Shown here piece by piece: positions 48,991-62,079 of a DNA stretch of 64,000 nucleotides. A program made the translations under genes and the position numbers. Each line of letters starts with the position of its first letter. The first letter of the stretch is position 1. The notes under the pieces are model-generated. The model saw only the letters and a program-made list of their open reading frames with translations, was not told the origin of the DNA and ran no database searches. The DNA is from Zeus faber (lineage: Eukaryota; Chordata; Actinopteri; Zeiformes; Zeidae). The stretch spans positions 3,107,584 through 3,171,583 of the forward strand of contig OY482850.1 of NCBI GenBank assembly GCA_960531495.1, in the 5' to 3' direction.

Positions 48991-49295
48991 CAAGTACTCC
49001 TCACTTAACGACCTACCTGTTTAATGACTGTTTGGACTTACAACAAGCTCCCCGACCAGTCGGTATTGTATGCTGCGTACAATACCACAGCGTGCGCAGT
49101 GTCCCATCGTCAAGCATCTCAATCACCATTCTCAGTCTCAGTCTCCTTCCCGCAGTATGTCAGTATTTATTACACTAGCGTTCGCCATCGCCACGTCCCC
49201 TTACTGTGAAATAACCATGGTCTTCACTTATTGACCAATTTGCTTAATGACCTGGTCCTAGCAATGGAACTCGTTTGTTAAGTGAAGCGTACCTG
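48991..49295. mobile_element. Candidate MITE with inverted ends
   Basis: The left end CAAGTACTCCTCACTTAACGA and the reverse complement of the right end (CAGGTACGCTTCACTTAACAA) match closely. TA follows the right end, but the left flank is not a clear TA. A further inverted block (TTAATGAC / GGTCATTAAGC) lies inside. Non-coding. Confidence 0.6.
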
Positions 49296-52200
49296 TATTT
49301 CTTCTGGTTTCTCACACAGGTAATAAAAATCCATGTGTTCTTTGGTCCTTATAAAATCAAATGATGATTGACACAAGACTCACAAAAATGAACATACAGT
49401 ATGAAAACTAGCACCCAAACTCGGCAAAACAAACCAACTTGAGACGCATGACCAGTGCTCACATAAAGCATGTGACCAAAACTTCAAACGAGACAGTAAC
49501 CAATTACCGAGTGTTAAACATGTATGCAGCTGTAATCAAACAGAACAGATGCAGATGCACAGAGCACATCAAGTTGTTAGAAAAATATTGCCGAGGACTC
49601 ATTGTGCCCTTGGCATGTTGCGCTGGCAACTTGCTGTTTATTGGCCCCTGCGAGTGCCCCACAATTTGAGAATCACTGTGTTAATTTTATTTCATGATCT
49701 GGTGAAGTGATTACTTATCACAGGACAATTTACATTTACATGATTCGGACTCAAATTACGGGGATTGCACTATGCTGTTTACACGACCATTTCAATAATA
49801 AGAGTGCATGACTAATATAAATTTGTTAATGGCCAGCTGAATGGAAGTCCATGGAAAAAGAAGAAATCTGTCTCTAGAAATTCAAAGCCAATTCATTTTT
49901 TAGGGTCTCAATATCTAAGTTTACCTCTTCTAATTGGTGTCTCGCTTTTGAAGATGGCTGCTATATAATGAAGATATTAAAGCTTAAAGAAAGGGATATT
50001 TGGGGGTGTGGTTGCCTTGATTGACAGGGGGCTCGCTCACGTTCAAGCAAGATGGCTGTGTTTCTTCCTTCCTACGACTGTCTGGTGGTTGTTCATCAGA
50101 AGCCTCTTTAAATGAGTTGTTCATTTGGAATGAGTCAAAATTACGCAACTGCACGCAATTATTCCTCGCCTTATATATTCTCCGATCCGATTTTGTTGGG
50201 CTGCTGCTTTTTAGTGGAAAATGAAAACGGTTTTCACATACACAACTCACAGTCATCAAAGGGTTTATTTGTAGTGTACTACTTGCACTCGGAGCTCCTC
50301 CACACACTGGTAAGTACAGCAGAACAGTTAATTATCTAACGGAGCCGGATGCCAACAGTTTTTTCACCCTTTACTTTCATTAATATTTGATTCTAATGAT
50401 CTGATTAAATTATGACATCCTTTTGAAGTCCTTGTAAATGGCTGTCAAAGTTATTGATAGTGTGAGGCCAAAATTGAATTATGATGCAAACAAGCGATTC
50501 TTTAAAAATTAGGGTTATTACGGCTTTAATTAATTTGTTTGGTCTTGCTGTATAAAAACTAAAATCAAAAGGTGTCAATAAGCCGGTTAGGGTTTGGAAT
50601 ATTGCCAAAGCTGTCAAGTTTGAGTTTGACCGCTTAGGCGATATTCCATAAGCGCTCTACAATCTGTATGCAGCTCATTTTCCATGACAGTAGTCGGAAC
50701 CACTGCATTATCCATCTACAGTAAGTGATGCACACAGAGACAGGCATGATAACAGATTGCCGTGTGACTGAAAATGCCACAGAATGCAATGTAGAACATT
50801 CTCGTTGGATACAGGATGTTTTTTTCCCATTCTTCCTGACATTTGGTGTTTATGTCCCATGGCACCTTTCGTCTCCTGTCCACACGTTTCACCACTTTAG
50901 GAAAAGTGGATTTCATTTTGGTACAGTGTTTGCAGCTTACAAAACAAGTATCCACTGCAAGGATAAAATGGGAGTCTTTCTATGTCTAATCCTCCTTCGT
51001 AGGTACATTTCACATTTAGATGTGCCGGTGAATCCTAAACAATGCTGAGTGTCGAACGCAGAGCGGGATGTTGTTACAAAGGACAGCGCTGTCACTGGAA
51101 AACAACACCGCTACAAAAAAGAATGACATGAGCTCAAGCTCAAGGTCAAGCGTGGACCTGAAAGGGCAATTTGCAGGGTTTTTTTTAAATATAAACACAG
51201 GAGTTTGGCTGTTGTCTTTGCCATCTTTTGGATTTCGGAATTAAAATCATAGCAGTTTCTCCTGCCACACGCCACCTGATTTCCAGGGCCATCCGACACA
51301 GAGACAATGGCAAAGGCGTTGAAAAGTACCAGGTTCATTGTAGAGAGTGGCCAAGGTGGAACAAGCCCGGAGCAGATAGAAAACATGTCATGACAAGGGC
51401 TCCTCCCATGTTTGTGTGTGGGGACGGGGGTTTTACCTGTTGCTCGGTGATTACTCTAATGAGCAACAGGTGTACACCATCCCCACACCACAATAATTCT
51501 GCCCATATAACAAAACTGTCTATAGCCGAACACAACACCTCATATGATGCATTTCAATGCTTTCCGGTGAACTAATACAAGGATTGTCCTTAGCGATGAT
51601 AGTTGCCATAAAATGCATTAAATCCTTAAGGATTTTTGCTAACGATTTCAAAATATATCTTTAAACAAAATAAATACATGTAGAATTGAGGAAAGTACTA
51701 ATGTAGATGACTATTTTTTCTCTAAAGCTTGTAATTATTGTTATTAGCAACCAGATAGCATTAGCACACCTTAACTCATCCCTCTGAAGTTTACTCCGTT
51801 CTCAAAATGGTTCATTGATGAGAAATAAAAAAAACAGGGTGGTGAGAACAGGTTTTCTGCTCTTCTGACAGATGGCCAGAGCCTGGAAATGCAGGAGAGA
51901 CCACACCAGATGCTTGGAAAAGGATGGGGGAGGAGGGCGGCAGAAACGAGAGACAAGACTGCGTAAGAAAATGAACAGGGGGGGGTTGGTGATCTCAAGA
52001 TTGGGAATGCAGAAAAGGGAAGGAAGAAAATGAGTGAGTGCGAAGAGAAAGCAGAAGGGAAGAAAAAAAAAGAGGAATCACTCCGGAGGCGATTGGAAGA
52101 CACAGCTTATTTCCAACCGGCCGTTGGCTGGGCCAATGGAACATGAAATTGAATTATCTTCTCTATAAGTTACAAAGTCAACGGAGCTGAGAGAGGGTGG

Positions 52201-53980
52201 GGGTTGTGGGGGCGGGAGGTTGAGGAACGAGGGAAGAAGGAAGCGGGTGGTGGATCGACAGAGGGGGAGTGTGTGTGTGAAGGAAAGTGGACAGAAGAAT
52301 GAGAATGAGGAGGAGGGGAAGTAAAGTGTGAGGTCACACAGGAGAAAGTTTCTAGAATTGGGAGAGGAATCCGCCATCATCTCTTTGTCTCACGCAAGCA
52401 TATTTTAGCTGCCTGGATATGCTGTCCTTTTCAATAAAAGTATGTCCATGTACTGAGTCGTATATTGTGGACAAAGTTGAAAGTTGATGTCAGACGAGGG
52501 ACCTTGGTTGTGTTTCACCATGCAGTCGTTTCAAAGACTGTCTTCCGGATTCTCCGTTCAATGAAGATAACAAATCAATTGAGGAGTTCAATGTGTGGGT
52601 TGTAGGTAATTGGAAGAACCAACTTCCATTTTTGTCAATAACTTGACAAAGCCGAGGAGTTACATTTATTGATGAAGAGAAATAATACCATACATCATTT
52701 TGTCACATTTTTTGATGTTTATCTATCGGTCATGTGTCAATCGTGAAGCTCAATGAAGCTTTGGCAAATGGCTAAAATAACGAAATAATTCATTTACGTT
52801 TGAAAAAGACGACAGCATGTGAAGAGCTAGCTGGTATTGATTCCATGCAAAACTGCATGTACATTTAGATGCAGTGCAAGTCTCCTCACTTTTCATATGA
52901 CTTAACACTAGAAAGGCCAAAGCACTCCCCTATTGGTGATCATTTAAAATGTAAAATTCTCAACAGAACACGTGGTGGCGTTTGCCCATCAGTGACTTTG
53001 CTTAAATGCGTCAGCTTTTAAGGCTGACGTTGTTCGAATCCCAAAATAACCCACAGGAAATAGGCAGTTGGCACTTTTAGCAGCGATAGAGTAATGGGGC
53101 TGCTTTGCATGTTGAATGGTCAAATATTTGTTTTCTGTTGAAAAGTGAAACTCGGAACAATGCAGCAATGAATACCGCCATGAATGTGGGGATACGTGTT
53201 TTCAATATCGTAAGCAGTTTAGCATTTAGTAGAGTCATTAGGAAATTAAGACACAAATTGAATGAAGCCATTAAACAAAATATAAGGCAGGAATAAGAAC
53301 TTACCAAACATTCACATGGTCACATTGCCATATACTGTAACTGTGGCTGCAATGTATTCAGAGGGTAAACAAGAAAATATTAGTTTTATCAACACCAGTG
53401 TAAAGATATGAATTTTTCTTTTACACCAGTCTATCCTATAGACAGGATTAAACCTGAGAAGAAATATACTGTATCTGAGATTCCATTTTTACCCTGCAAC
53501 ATGACCTACATACAGTAGGTGAGACTGGCATTAAGAGACCATTTATAGGTTCAAAGAAACATCAAGCAGAGCAGGCAAGTTTGAAATCAGCAATTTTAGA
53601 TCATTGCAAACCAGAGAATCGCATCGTGAACCGGACAAAACAAATAATTACTCCAATCCAGTCCTCCAGCACCAGCAATGAATTGGAAGGGTGTCCAAGT
53701 ACCAACTATCCCTCACTTGGAAATTATGTTATGGAGTATCATTGGAGTACGATGGAAGTCAATTTAAGCTCATAATTCTGTTAATCAAGGCATTTTTAGC
53801 AACTTATGCAGCCCATATAAACATCTCGAATATACTGAGGATGATGAGGTGGATGGTCTCTTTCAGTTAATATTAAATATATCAGTTTGGATTATTTGAG
53901 TCGCAGAGACAGTTTTGGCCAACATCGAAGTTTATCAAATTTATACGACCCATTCAAGCCGATGTTATAAGATAAACTTA

Positions 53981-53981
<1 letters not shown>
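49296..53981. other. Unassigned sequence
   Basis: The longest stretch (4.7 kb) without a recognised element. Open frames are at most 115 codons, on both strands, with no family motif. A purine-rich block lies at 51940-52330. If host exons or conserved non-coding elements exist in this window, this is one place to look. Confidence 0.4.

Positions 53982-54028
<47 letters not shown>
53982..54028. repeat. (AAT)n microsatellite
   Basis: About 15 AAT units. Confidence 0.95.
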
Positions 54029-54294
54029 TATAATTCGTCATTCGTACAGTGTATCTTTGTTTAAATAGTATGACATGTATATATTTTTTCACGGTATGAG
54101 AGCACAGAATGTATGACATTGTATGTCATGTATGAGATTGACAGTACTGCACACTCAGGGTTCCCCAACCTCCCAAATCACAATTTAACTCCCAATGAAC
54201 GGTCATTGTTCACTGTTGAAATGAATTTTGGTTAATTTTATTTATGTAATGTTTTATATTAATGATTCCTCCATTGGCAAAGATACAGCGCCAA

Positions 54295-54296
<2 letters not shown>

Positions 54297-54326
<30 letters not shown>
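54297..54326. repeat. (GT)n microsatellite
   Basis: About 15 GT units. Confidence 0.95.
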
Positions 54327-54327
<1 letters not shown>

Positions 54328-54523
54328 CTAATTGGGTTATCTCAACTCCTTTGCATCAAAATGTCATTGTGACAATTAGCCTGAAAAGCCCATCCTTTTA
54401 AATCCGAGATGTCAAGCAATTGGATTATGGAGTTTGAAAGGCAATTGGGTAGAAAAAAAGGCATTGTTGGGAGCATGAAACGACTTGAACGTAAGTCGAT
54501 GAACGTAAACATGCATGGAGAGG

Positions 54524-55385
54524 TACACCGATTAGCCAGAACATTAAAACCACTGACAGGTGAAGTGACTAACATTGCTCATCTCGTTCCAATGGCACCT
54601 GTCAAAGGGTGGGATATATTAGACAGCAAGTGAAGAGTCATTTCTTTGTTGATGTGTTGGAAACAGGAAAAATGAGCAAGTGTAAAGATCTGAGCGACTT
54701 TGACAACGGCCAAATTGTGATGGCTAGACGACTGGGTCAGATCATCTCCAAAACGGCAGGTCTTGTGGGGTGTTCCCAGTATGCAGTGGTTAGTACCTAC
54801 AAAAAGTGGTCCAAGGAAGGACAACTGCTGAACCGGTGACAAGGCCACAGGCGCCTAAGGCTCATTGATGTGCGTGGGGAGCGAAAGCTACCCCTTATGG
54901 TGCGATCCCACAGAAGAGCTACTGTAGCACAAATTGCTGAAAAATTTAATGCTGGCTAAAATAGAAAGGTGTCAGAACATACAGTGCATCCCAGCTTGCT
55001 GCCTATGGGGCCGCATAGCCGTAGAGTGACCATGCTGACCTCTGTCCACTGCCGAAAGTGTCTACAATGGGCACATGAGCATCAGAACTGGACTATGGAG
55101 CAATGGGAGAAGGTGACCTGGTCTGATGAATCACATTTTCTTCGACATCATGCAAATGCGAGCATCTTTGGGATGTGCTGGAACAACAAGCCCGATCCAT
55201 GGGGCCCCCACCTCACAACTTACAGGACTTAAAAGATCTGTTGCTAACGTCTTGGTGCCAGATACCACAGGACACCTTCAGAGAACCTTTGGAGTCCATG
55301 CCCGACAGGTCCGAGCTGTTTTGGCGACATAAGGGGGAGCTACACAATATTAGTGGTAGTTTTAATGTTGTGGGTGATCAGTGTA
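54524..55385 (+). mobile_element. Tc1-like transposon, internally deleted
   Basis: The left end TACACCGATTAGCCAGAAC and the reverse complement of the right end (TACACTGATCACCCACAAC) are imperfect inverted repeats that continue through ATTAAAAC. TA is at both boundaries (54524-54525, 55384-55385). About 860 bp remain of an expected 1.3-1.7 kb. Confidence 0.85.
54674..55370 (+). pseudogene. Broken Tc1-like transposase
   Basis: ATG at 54674 starts the paired helix-turn-helix region ([20 protein letters not shown]), which stops at about 54837. Later frames hold KVTWSDESHF, with the first catalytic Asp, at about 55110-55140. The sequence then jumps to EHLWDVLEQQ, with the last catalytic Glu, and LKDLLLTSWCQIP. 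The segment with the second catalytic Asp is deleted, and further stops and shifts are present. Confidence 0.8.
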
Positions 55386-56865
55386 TGGACACACAGAAAT
55401 GAATCGGGATATAGGGTATATAAACACAATATAACATCAGATGGTGTGTTGTATCCTGGGTGGATTTATTAGTCACATTTATTGGATAAAATAATAAACA
55501 ATCAGGGAATGACCTCTTGAATGACTTGTGATTCTACCATATAAAGTCAAATTCTACTGCACATCGCACATCTGTATTTCATTTGGCTGACAGTGAATTA
55601 CTAGGATAGGTTGGCTATTTTCAACCAAGGCCTCATTAAACACAGACAAGTTTCCTAGCACACATAAATACTTTACTAATGAGGAACTTACCACTCTGAT
55701 GCAGCTTCTCATTGTGCTTAGATGCAGTCCATTGAGAAAAATGTTTAAATGTAAAAAAAGCAACTTGAATCTCCTTGTACTTTCTGAATTCTAGAGCTCA
55801 AGTACTGATCTATCAGCACTGAGGGACAGTGCTGATAGGAAGCTATAGTGATTCCACTATGTATCAGGATTGGCTTCAGTCTGACTTGAAGATTTAAGCA
55901 GTATAAGAAAAACATGCAAAATGTAACATTCAGCCATACTTCATAAATACCAAATGTAAGTTTATGAATAAATAACACCCAGCCACCATTTTATTCGATG
56001 CACCGATGTATCTAGTACCAGGCAAGCCTCCAGAAGAGCCTGAATTACTTCAATAAGACGGTAGAGGGATTTTGGTCAGTACTGACTCGATAGAACCACA
56101 AAACCAGCTCACCATGTCTGCGTGCTTTGCATGTTGAGTGGCGGCGACATTGTTCACTGTTTGGAGGAATAGTTTGTTTTAACCATGGGTGGAGTTAACT
56201 GGGGGCCGGGCCCCTTGTGGCCTAGATATGTTAGTACAATAAATCTCGGACCAATTTTCTCGTTTGGTCTGTGTTTTCCTTGAGCACTGTTTAATGTGGT
56301 TGAAATTGTTGCAAGAAGTTAAAAAGCTTTGCTGCATTGTTGAGGGAAGTATGCGACAGATAAACGGGTCAGAGGGGGCTTAACCATGATGAGTGAGAAT
56401 GTAGACGTCATGTCGCCCTTTATGTAGTGATGGCGAAGTGAGGCTTTCTGAGGCTTTGCAGCCAATTATATCGTAAATAGATTAATTACTGGAGGCCTTG
56501 TTTAATGCAGTGTACACTAGTGACCACCGCTGGTAGAGATAAGTTGGCGCAACCAAATCCTAATAAGATGTGAACATTAGAGATGAACAAGAATCTTTAT
56601 TCGTCACATGACACACCACACTACAACAACACATGCATATATATACACACACACATACATTCACATGCTTTTTGGGTGGTGGCCAGTGAAATGTCGCCTC
56701 TGCATTTTTCCCATCCTGGCTTGTCCTTCCTCCAGGGGGGCAGCCAGGATCAGTGGGCAGCATTCGTCGACACGCATCGCTAGTCAGACTATGGTGATGT
56801 GTGCATGTTTTTGGTGGGGGTCCTTACTGACGTGAGGTGGAGGAAACCCCATGATCATTATAGAT
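55386..56865. other. Unassigned sequence
   Basis: No exon recognised. Confidence 0.4.
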
Positions 56866-58510
56866 CTATCACATATGAGGGAGACGACCAAGAAGGTACT
56901 CGGTGTATCATGTGGGAAGAGGAAGGAAGACAAGGACTCTTGGTGGTGGAATGAGGAAGTACAGGGCAAAGAGCAAAAGAGGTTGGCAAGGAAGAAATGG
57001 GATAGTCAGAGAGATGAAGAAAGTAGACTGTCAAAACAGACAAGCTTATTACATTTAGTCATTTAGCATGCGACTTACAATTATTCAAATACAGATGGAT
57101 ACAGCCATCAGGAGCAATTAGCGGTTGTCTTGCTCAAGGACACTACAGCATGCTAGCAGAAGGAGCCTGGGATCGAACCAATAACCATTCGATTACTAGA
57201 CGACCAGCTCTACCGCCTGAGCTACCATCCCCTATGCGGCGCAAGGCGAAAAGAGAAGTGACAAAGGCAAAGGAAAAGGCATACGACGAGTTGTATTATA
57301 GGTTGGACAGTAAGGAAGGAGAAAAGGACTTGTGTCGTTTGGCAAGACAAAGAGACAAAGCTGGGAAGGAATTACTGCACGTTAGGGTGATGAAGGATAG
57401 TAATGGGAAATGTGCTGACTAGTGAGGAGAGTGTGTTGAGAAGGTGGAATGAGTACTTTGAGGAGTTAATGAATGATAAAATGAGAGGGAGAGAAGAGTG
57501 AATGATGTGGGGATAGTGGATCAAGAAGTGCAGCAAATTAGCAAGGATGAGGTGAGAACAGCATTAAAGAAGATAAAGAGTGAAAAGGCAGTTGGCCCAG
57601 ATGACATACCTGGGGAAGCATGGAAATATTTGGGTGAGATGGCAGTGGCGTTCCTAACGAGACTGTTTAACACCATCCTGGAAAGTAAGAGGATGCGGAG
57701 GAGTGGATAAGAAGTGTTCTGGTACCCATCTTCAAGAATGAGGGTGACGTACAGAGCTGTAGTAACTACAAGGGAAAAAAGGTGATCAGCCACAGCATGA
57801 AGCTATGGGAAAGGGTAGTAGAGGCTAGCTTAATGGAAGAGGTGGGGATCAGCAAGCAGCAGTATGGTTTCATGCCAGGAAGTAGTACTACAGATACAAT
57901 GTTTGCTTTAAGAATGCTGATGGAAAAGTATAGGGAAGGGCAGAGGGAGTTTTTGTGGATTTAGAGAAAGCATATGATAGGGTGCCAAGAGAGGAAGTGT
58001 GGTATTGCATGAGGAAGTTAGGGGTGGCAGAGAAGTACGTAAGAGTGTTACAGGATATGTATTGGTCCGACAGTTGTAAGGTGGGCAGTAGGCGTGACAA
58101 AGGCAATCAAAATGGAGGTGGGATTGCATCTAGGATCAGCTCTGACCCCCTTTCTTGTTTGCAATGGTGATGGACAGGTTAACAGATGAAATCAGGCAGG
58201 AGTCTCCATGGACTACGATGTTCGCGGATGACGTTGTGATCTGTAGCGAGAGTAGGGAGCAGGTTGAGGAGAGCCTGGAGAAGTGAAGACATGCATTAGA
58301 GAGAAGAGGAATGAAAGTCAGCAGGAGTAAGACAGAATACATGTGCCTGAATGGGAGGGAGGGCGGCGAAAAGCTGAGAATGCAAGAAGTGGAGCTGGAG
58401 AAGACGGATGAGTTCAAGCACTTGGGGTCGACCATCCAACGCAGCGGAGAGTGCGGGAGAGAGGTGAAGATAGTACAGAAAAGATGGAGTGGGTGAATAA
58501 GAGTGTCCGG
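56866..58510 (+). pseudogene. RTE-like LINE copy, truncated at both ends
   Basis: Same family as 24674-26731, opposite strand. Order: connector KKVLGVSCGKRKEDKDSWWW, then after the SINE KAKREVTKAKEKAYDELYYR, then KAVGPDDIPGEAWKYL, GISKQQYGFMPG, motif A DLEKAYDRVPRE, motif C MFADDVVICS (about 58218-58247), and KTEYMCLNGREGGEK with LGSTIQRSGECGREV. Frameshifts and stops separate these. The 3' end stops inside ORF2, so the tail was lost by later deletion, unlike ordinary 5' truncation. Motif A and motif C are both kept here, whereas the other copy has lost motif A. Confidence 0.85.
57048..57232 (-). mobile_element. tRNA-derived SINE, copy 2, nested in the LINE
   Basis: Minus-strand A box TAGCTCAGGCGG (57213-57224) and a good B box GGTTCGATCCC (57169-57179) mark the tRNA-related head. 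The tail ends in the same sequence as copy 1 but lacks part of the GGATAAAAGCGTCTG block. It sits between two conserved LINE segments. Confidence 0.85.
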
Positions 58511-58997
58511 AGTCAGTTTATTTGGAGACTTCATCATCTATCCTTCATCTATTTTTACCTTTTTTTTTCTGAAGTGAACCAAAATACTCCTGCAGAAAAC
58601 TCTTTACAACATGGGTTCTCTATAAAAAAAAAAACAACTTAATACTATTTACAACATCCTCGCTTCTGTATCTACTCTCCGAAAAACTCAAATCAAACCA
58701 AATCAAATCAAATCACGTGGTTCTATGAAAACAATACAAGTCACACCCCTACTTGCTCGACAGACGTCTCGGAAGCTCAGATTGAAACGTAACATCAGTA
58801 CTTCTCTGTCTATCAACTTATGTTTGATAAGGATAGCTCAAATTGCATGATGGCACCATTCATGGATTCTTAAAACATTTATCCATCTGCTAGCACCGTA
58901 GTAAGGTATGGAATATAAATCTTTAGACTGCTTGGAGGGCCTAAGAGTCAAACCAAAGTACCTATTTTCGAAGCATTTTGCTGTTTGCATTTGTTTT
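58511..58997. other. Unassigned AT-rich sequence
   Basis: Nothing recognised. Confidence 0.4.
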
Positions 58998-59458
58998 TGA
59001 GGTGTCTGGAATATTTGGGGTGAAGAGGCCACTGGGTTCCCAAGACAGAGCCCATTGTATAAGTGTAAATACTAACATATGTTAGTCCTGATATGGGGCT
59101 TCCATTGTGACATGGAGAACATCAACACTAGAGTGTCTATTTAGGGACCCTAGTGAGAAGAGAAGTATAAGGGGCCCTTGGAGAAGAGAATGGGAAATGT
59201 TTAGATTTATGTCAGACAGGTTCTGAACTGTGACCTATGTGATGGAACCAGATGTGTGATGTTAAGTCTGTAGAGGTATTTAAGACAATCTCTGGCTCCA
59301 TTCGAGAGAGACTGCATTAGCTCCCTTCTCTCCCAGACATCCATGGCAAGTCTGGTTTGATGCTGTTCTTCCTTGTAATAAACGTAGTATTATAATCAAT
59401 TCAGCATCAATGGAGATTCCTTCTTCATCTGCACATCACTCACAACAAAGAAACTACA
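58998..59458. repeat. Solo LTR, same family as the nested one
   Basis: Starts TGAGGTGTCTGG and ends ...AAGAAACTACA. It shares GAGCCCATTGTATAAG, GAACTGTGACCTATGTGATG-like and CAGACATCCATGGCAAGTCT blocks with 24707-25076 but is about 90 bp longer. It contains AATAAA near 59379. The flanking 4 bp differ (TTTT / ATTT), so the duplication has decayed or the boundary is shifted. Confidence 0.75.
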
Positions 59459-60357
59459 ATTTAAAGGTTTCAGTGAAAGAAAATTTCCATTTTCAAAATA
59501 TGTTATGCTATATTTCGCATTTTCTTGCTTATTTTGCCTCACCTGTGAATTTCAGACCCTCGACTAGCGCCTTCCCGTTCTTCTATTACCGTGCGCTACA
59601 TGCTACGCTTTTTTTGGCCCTCATTCTTTTTCTACCCGGCTCGCCTGGCCCCCCAAAAATGTCAAATTCCGCCTAAGGTGTTAATGAGTATGTATACCTA
59701 ATGAAGTGGCATGTAAGAGTGTGGTGGATTTAATATATATATACTGTATATAGAAATGAAAAGACTCTTTGCCCTATTTTGGAAATGCAGATATTCCCAC
59801 CGAAATGATTACATTTAGCTGGAGTTTAAAACAGTAAATGTTTTTCATTAAATGTGTTTTTTTATTTTTTATGTACTTTTCATGTTTTTCATGATATTCT
59901 AACACCAAAGTTAATGTAAAATGAATTGCAATAAAATATAAATTGTGAGAATAATTTAGAATAATCTGCTGCAGCTTCTCACTATACCTAAATGTCCAGG
60001 GGGGAAAACGTGTAAGCCTTAAAAAACATGTTGAGTCTCCTTTTGGAAAATGTTGGGGACTGAACCAGGTAAGGCAACAAGTGATGTTGAATATTGAAGG
60101 GTTTTGTTTACCCAAAGGTATATAAAAAATGGGTGAACATAAACTACAAGTTTAAACTGTTCTGGACCTTGGTCTATCTGTACAAAGGAGCCGTACGTGA
60201 TTTAAAGTAGGACAATGGTACAAAGATCTCCCGCTGAGACAAACATGGAAACATTTAACGGGTCAGAATACATTCACAGAGGACGGTCTGAAGTCTAACA
60301 AGCATCATCTAACAATTAAAACAAGTTATATTGACAACGTAATATCAGTTTAATGAT
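59459..60357. other. Unassigned AT-rich sequence
   Basis: No gene or element recognised. Confidence 0.4.
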
Positions 60358-62050
60358 CTATTTTTTTTATTTTTTATTTTTTATTTTTTATTTTTTATTT
60401 ATTTTTAACCTGTGCTGTCAGCATGCTGGGCATACAACACAGAGTATTTATATGCCATTGCATCTAGGACAGAGTTGGTCTGCAAGTGGAGTTCAAGTTT
60501 TCAACCTGAAATGCAACTCTTTACTAAATCTTAAATCATCAAGAACTGCTGCAATAACTCTGTCCTGTGGATGCCCTGTAGAATGACAAGAGCAGTTTTT
60601 TGTTATAGAGAACCACCACCAATGCCCCTCTTTGCAGAAATATTTATCATGTTTGGGTCTATAAACAACTGATCACTACTCCAAGAGGGGGAGAATCACC
60701 ATGGGTGAGACAAATAAACATAGAAACAAACAACATTTGCACAAAAACATAAAAATTGGATGACAACATGTATTGCAAAACAGTTAATTAGGTCCAGGAA
60801 AACTGGAACTTCAACTGGTCACGTGGCCTCTCTGTGTCACAATTATGGCAGTAAATGAGGGAGGAAAGGAGAGGAATGCAACGAGGAGGGTGCTGGGGTG
60901 CACTCGAAGCAGGTGTGGTGATGTGTGCGTGTGTGATGGGATCGCCTCTATGTGTTTGTGTGTATTTGTGTGTGCATGCATGCATGCACACACAAATACA
61001 AGTAAGATGATCACTGTTGAGTGTACATGACCCCATTGGTACTGGTGTAGAAGGTCGGTATTATGTTGCGGCGCCTTCAAGCAGCGGAAAGGGCCCCGAA
61101 GCCCCCCAAACTCCGCAGCCCTGTAGACACTCTACGGCTGCAGGATAGCCCCGAGTACCCTGTCCTGCGGCCACAGATGACCCCCGGGCTCCCAGAGAAG
61201 CCAGAGGCCATGGAGCAACCCCCACGCCCAGCCCCAGCACGAGGAGACCCCCCACCCCAGGGACACACACATACAACCAACCCCCAGGTGCAAGCACAAG
61301 ACGCAGCTGCAGGCACAGAACCTGGGCCACAGGCGCAAGGCACAGACCAGGCCGGATTCCAGGCCCACGGCGACAGACCGACACCCCTTCCGAGCCGCCT
61401 GCCCTGCGGGCGAGCCGGCCGGACCCCTATGCCTACCCACGGCCCGAGCAAGGGGGAGGCCCACCCCACCGCAGCCGACCAGATGCCCCACCCAGCGTGA
61501 GTGCCAAGTGCCCATACACATAGCAGCATGTGCTCGGCGCGGGGCACCTGATGTTACCCCCCCCTGCCGATGCCAGCAGGCCGCCAGATATACAAGCCCT
61601 CCTCCTCAGAACCCAGGGCGCCTGCTGCAGAGAAGCCGCGCAGCAGAAGCAAAAGGCCTACAGCCCAACCAGCCCCGGCATGACGGGCCTGGGCCTGACC
61701 AGGGGACTGATGTGGGCGCGGAGCTACCTGACATGGCGGAGGCGCATGGTGGACGCACTACGCCCTTGGCTGATTGCTGTGGGTTGGCTGGCACCAGGTA
61801 CGGGAGGTGGGCGCACTTGGGCGCATTTGGGTGCCAAAACTCATACTCAGCACATACACCACACAATAGACCGAGGGCTTGCGGGATGGCGGGGTGCAGG
61901 CTATGTGGGTGGGGATGTGGCAGGCAGCTGCCATCTTGCCTGTCACGCTCCTGCCCAAGCATGCTTCTCGTCTGTCCCAAAATTTGAATCCCACCCCCAA
62001 CAACACTCCATCGAACCAGGGTCAGTGAGACAGGAGGGGTGCGAGTGATT
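60358..62050 (-). repeat. GC-rich dispersed repeat, copy 3 (longest)
   Basis: The left end is a (TTTTA)n run (60358-60405), which would be an A-rich 3' tail on the minus strand. From 60406 the sequence parallels copy 2 (18541-19560) and continues further into GC-rich sequence. Bases 61660-61990 match 2540-2890 in reverse. No intact coding capacity is evident, and long frames on both strands are by-products of high GC. I do not recognise the family. A GC-rich body with an A-rich tail fits a retroposon, but this is inference. Confidence 0.7.
60961..61000. repeat. Perfect 40-bp palindrome
   Basis: Bases 60961-60980 (TGTATTTGTGTGTGCATGCA) are followed by their exact reverse complement at 60981-61000, with no spacer. 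The site corresponds to the GT tract of the other repeat copies. Confidence 0.95.
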
Positions 62051-62079
62051 TGGGTTTGACTTGCCTGAAGGACTCGCAC

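Noticed and set aside
53009-53040. tRNA-like hairpin CGTCAGC-TTTTAAG-GCTGACG followed by GTTCGAATC
   Set aside because: The stem-loop would give a TTA (stop-reading) anticodon, but no acceptor stem, D arm or proper T stem can be formed around it, so a tRNA gene is not supported.
49984-53307. Host exons in the long unassigned stretch
   Set aside because: I scanned the frames for conserved motifs and found none; nothing can be supported from sequence alone.
61077-61547. Minus-strand 156-codon frame in the GC-rich repeat as a gene
   Set aside because: High GC keeps frames open on both strands here. The partial similarity to the frame at 18957-19661 follows from nucleotide homology of the repeat and shows indels.
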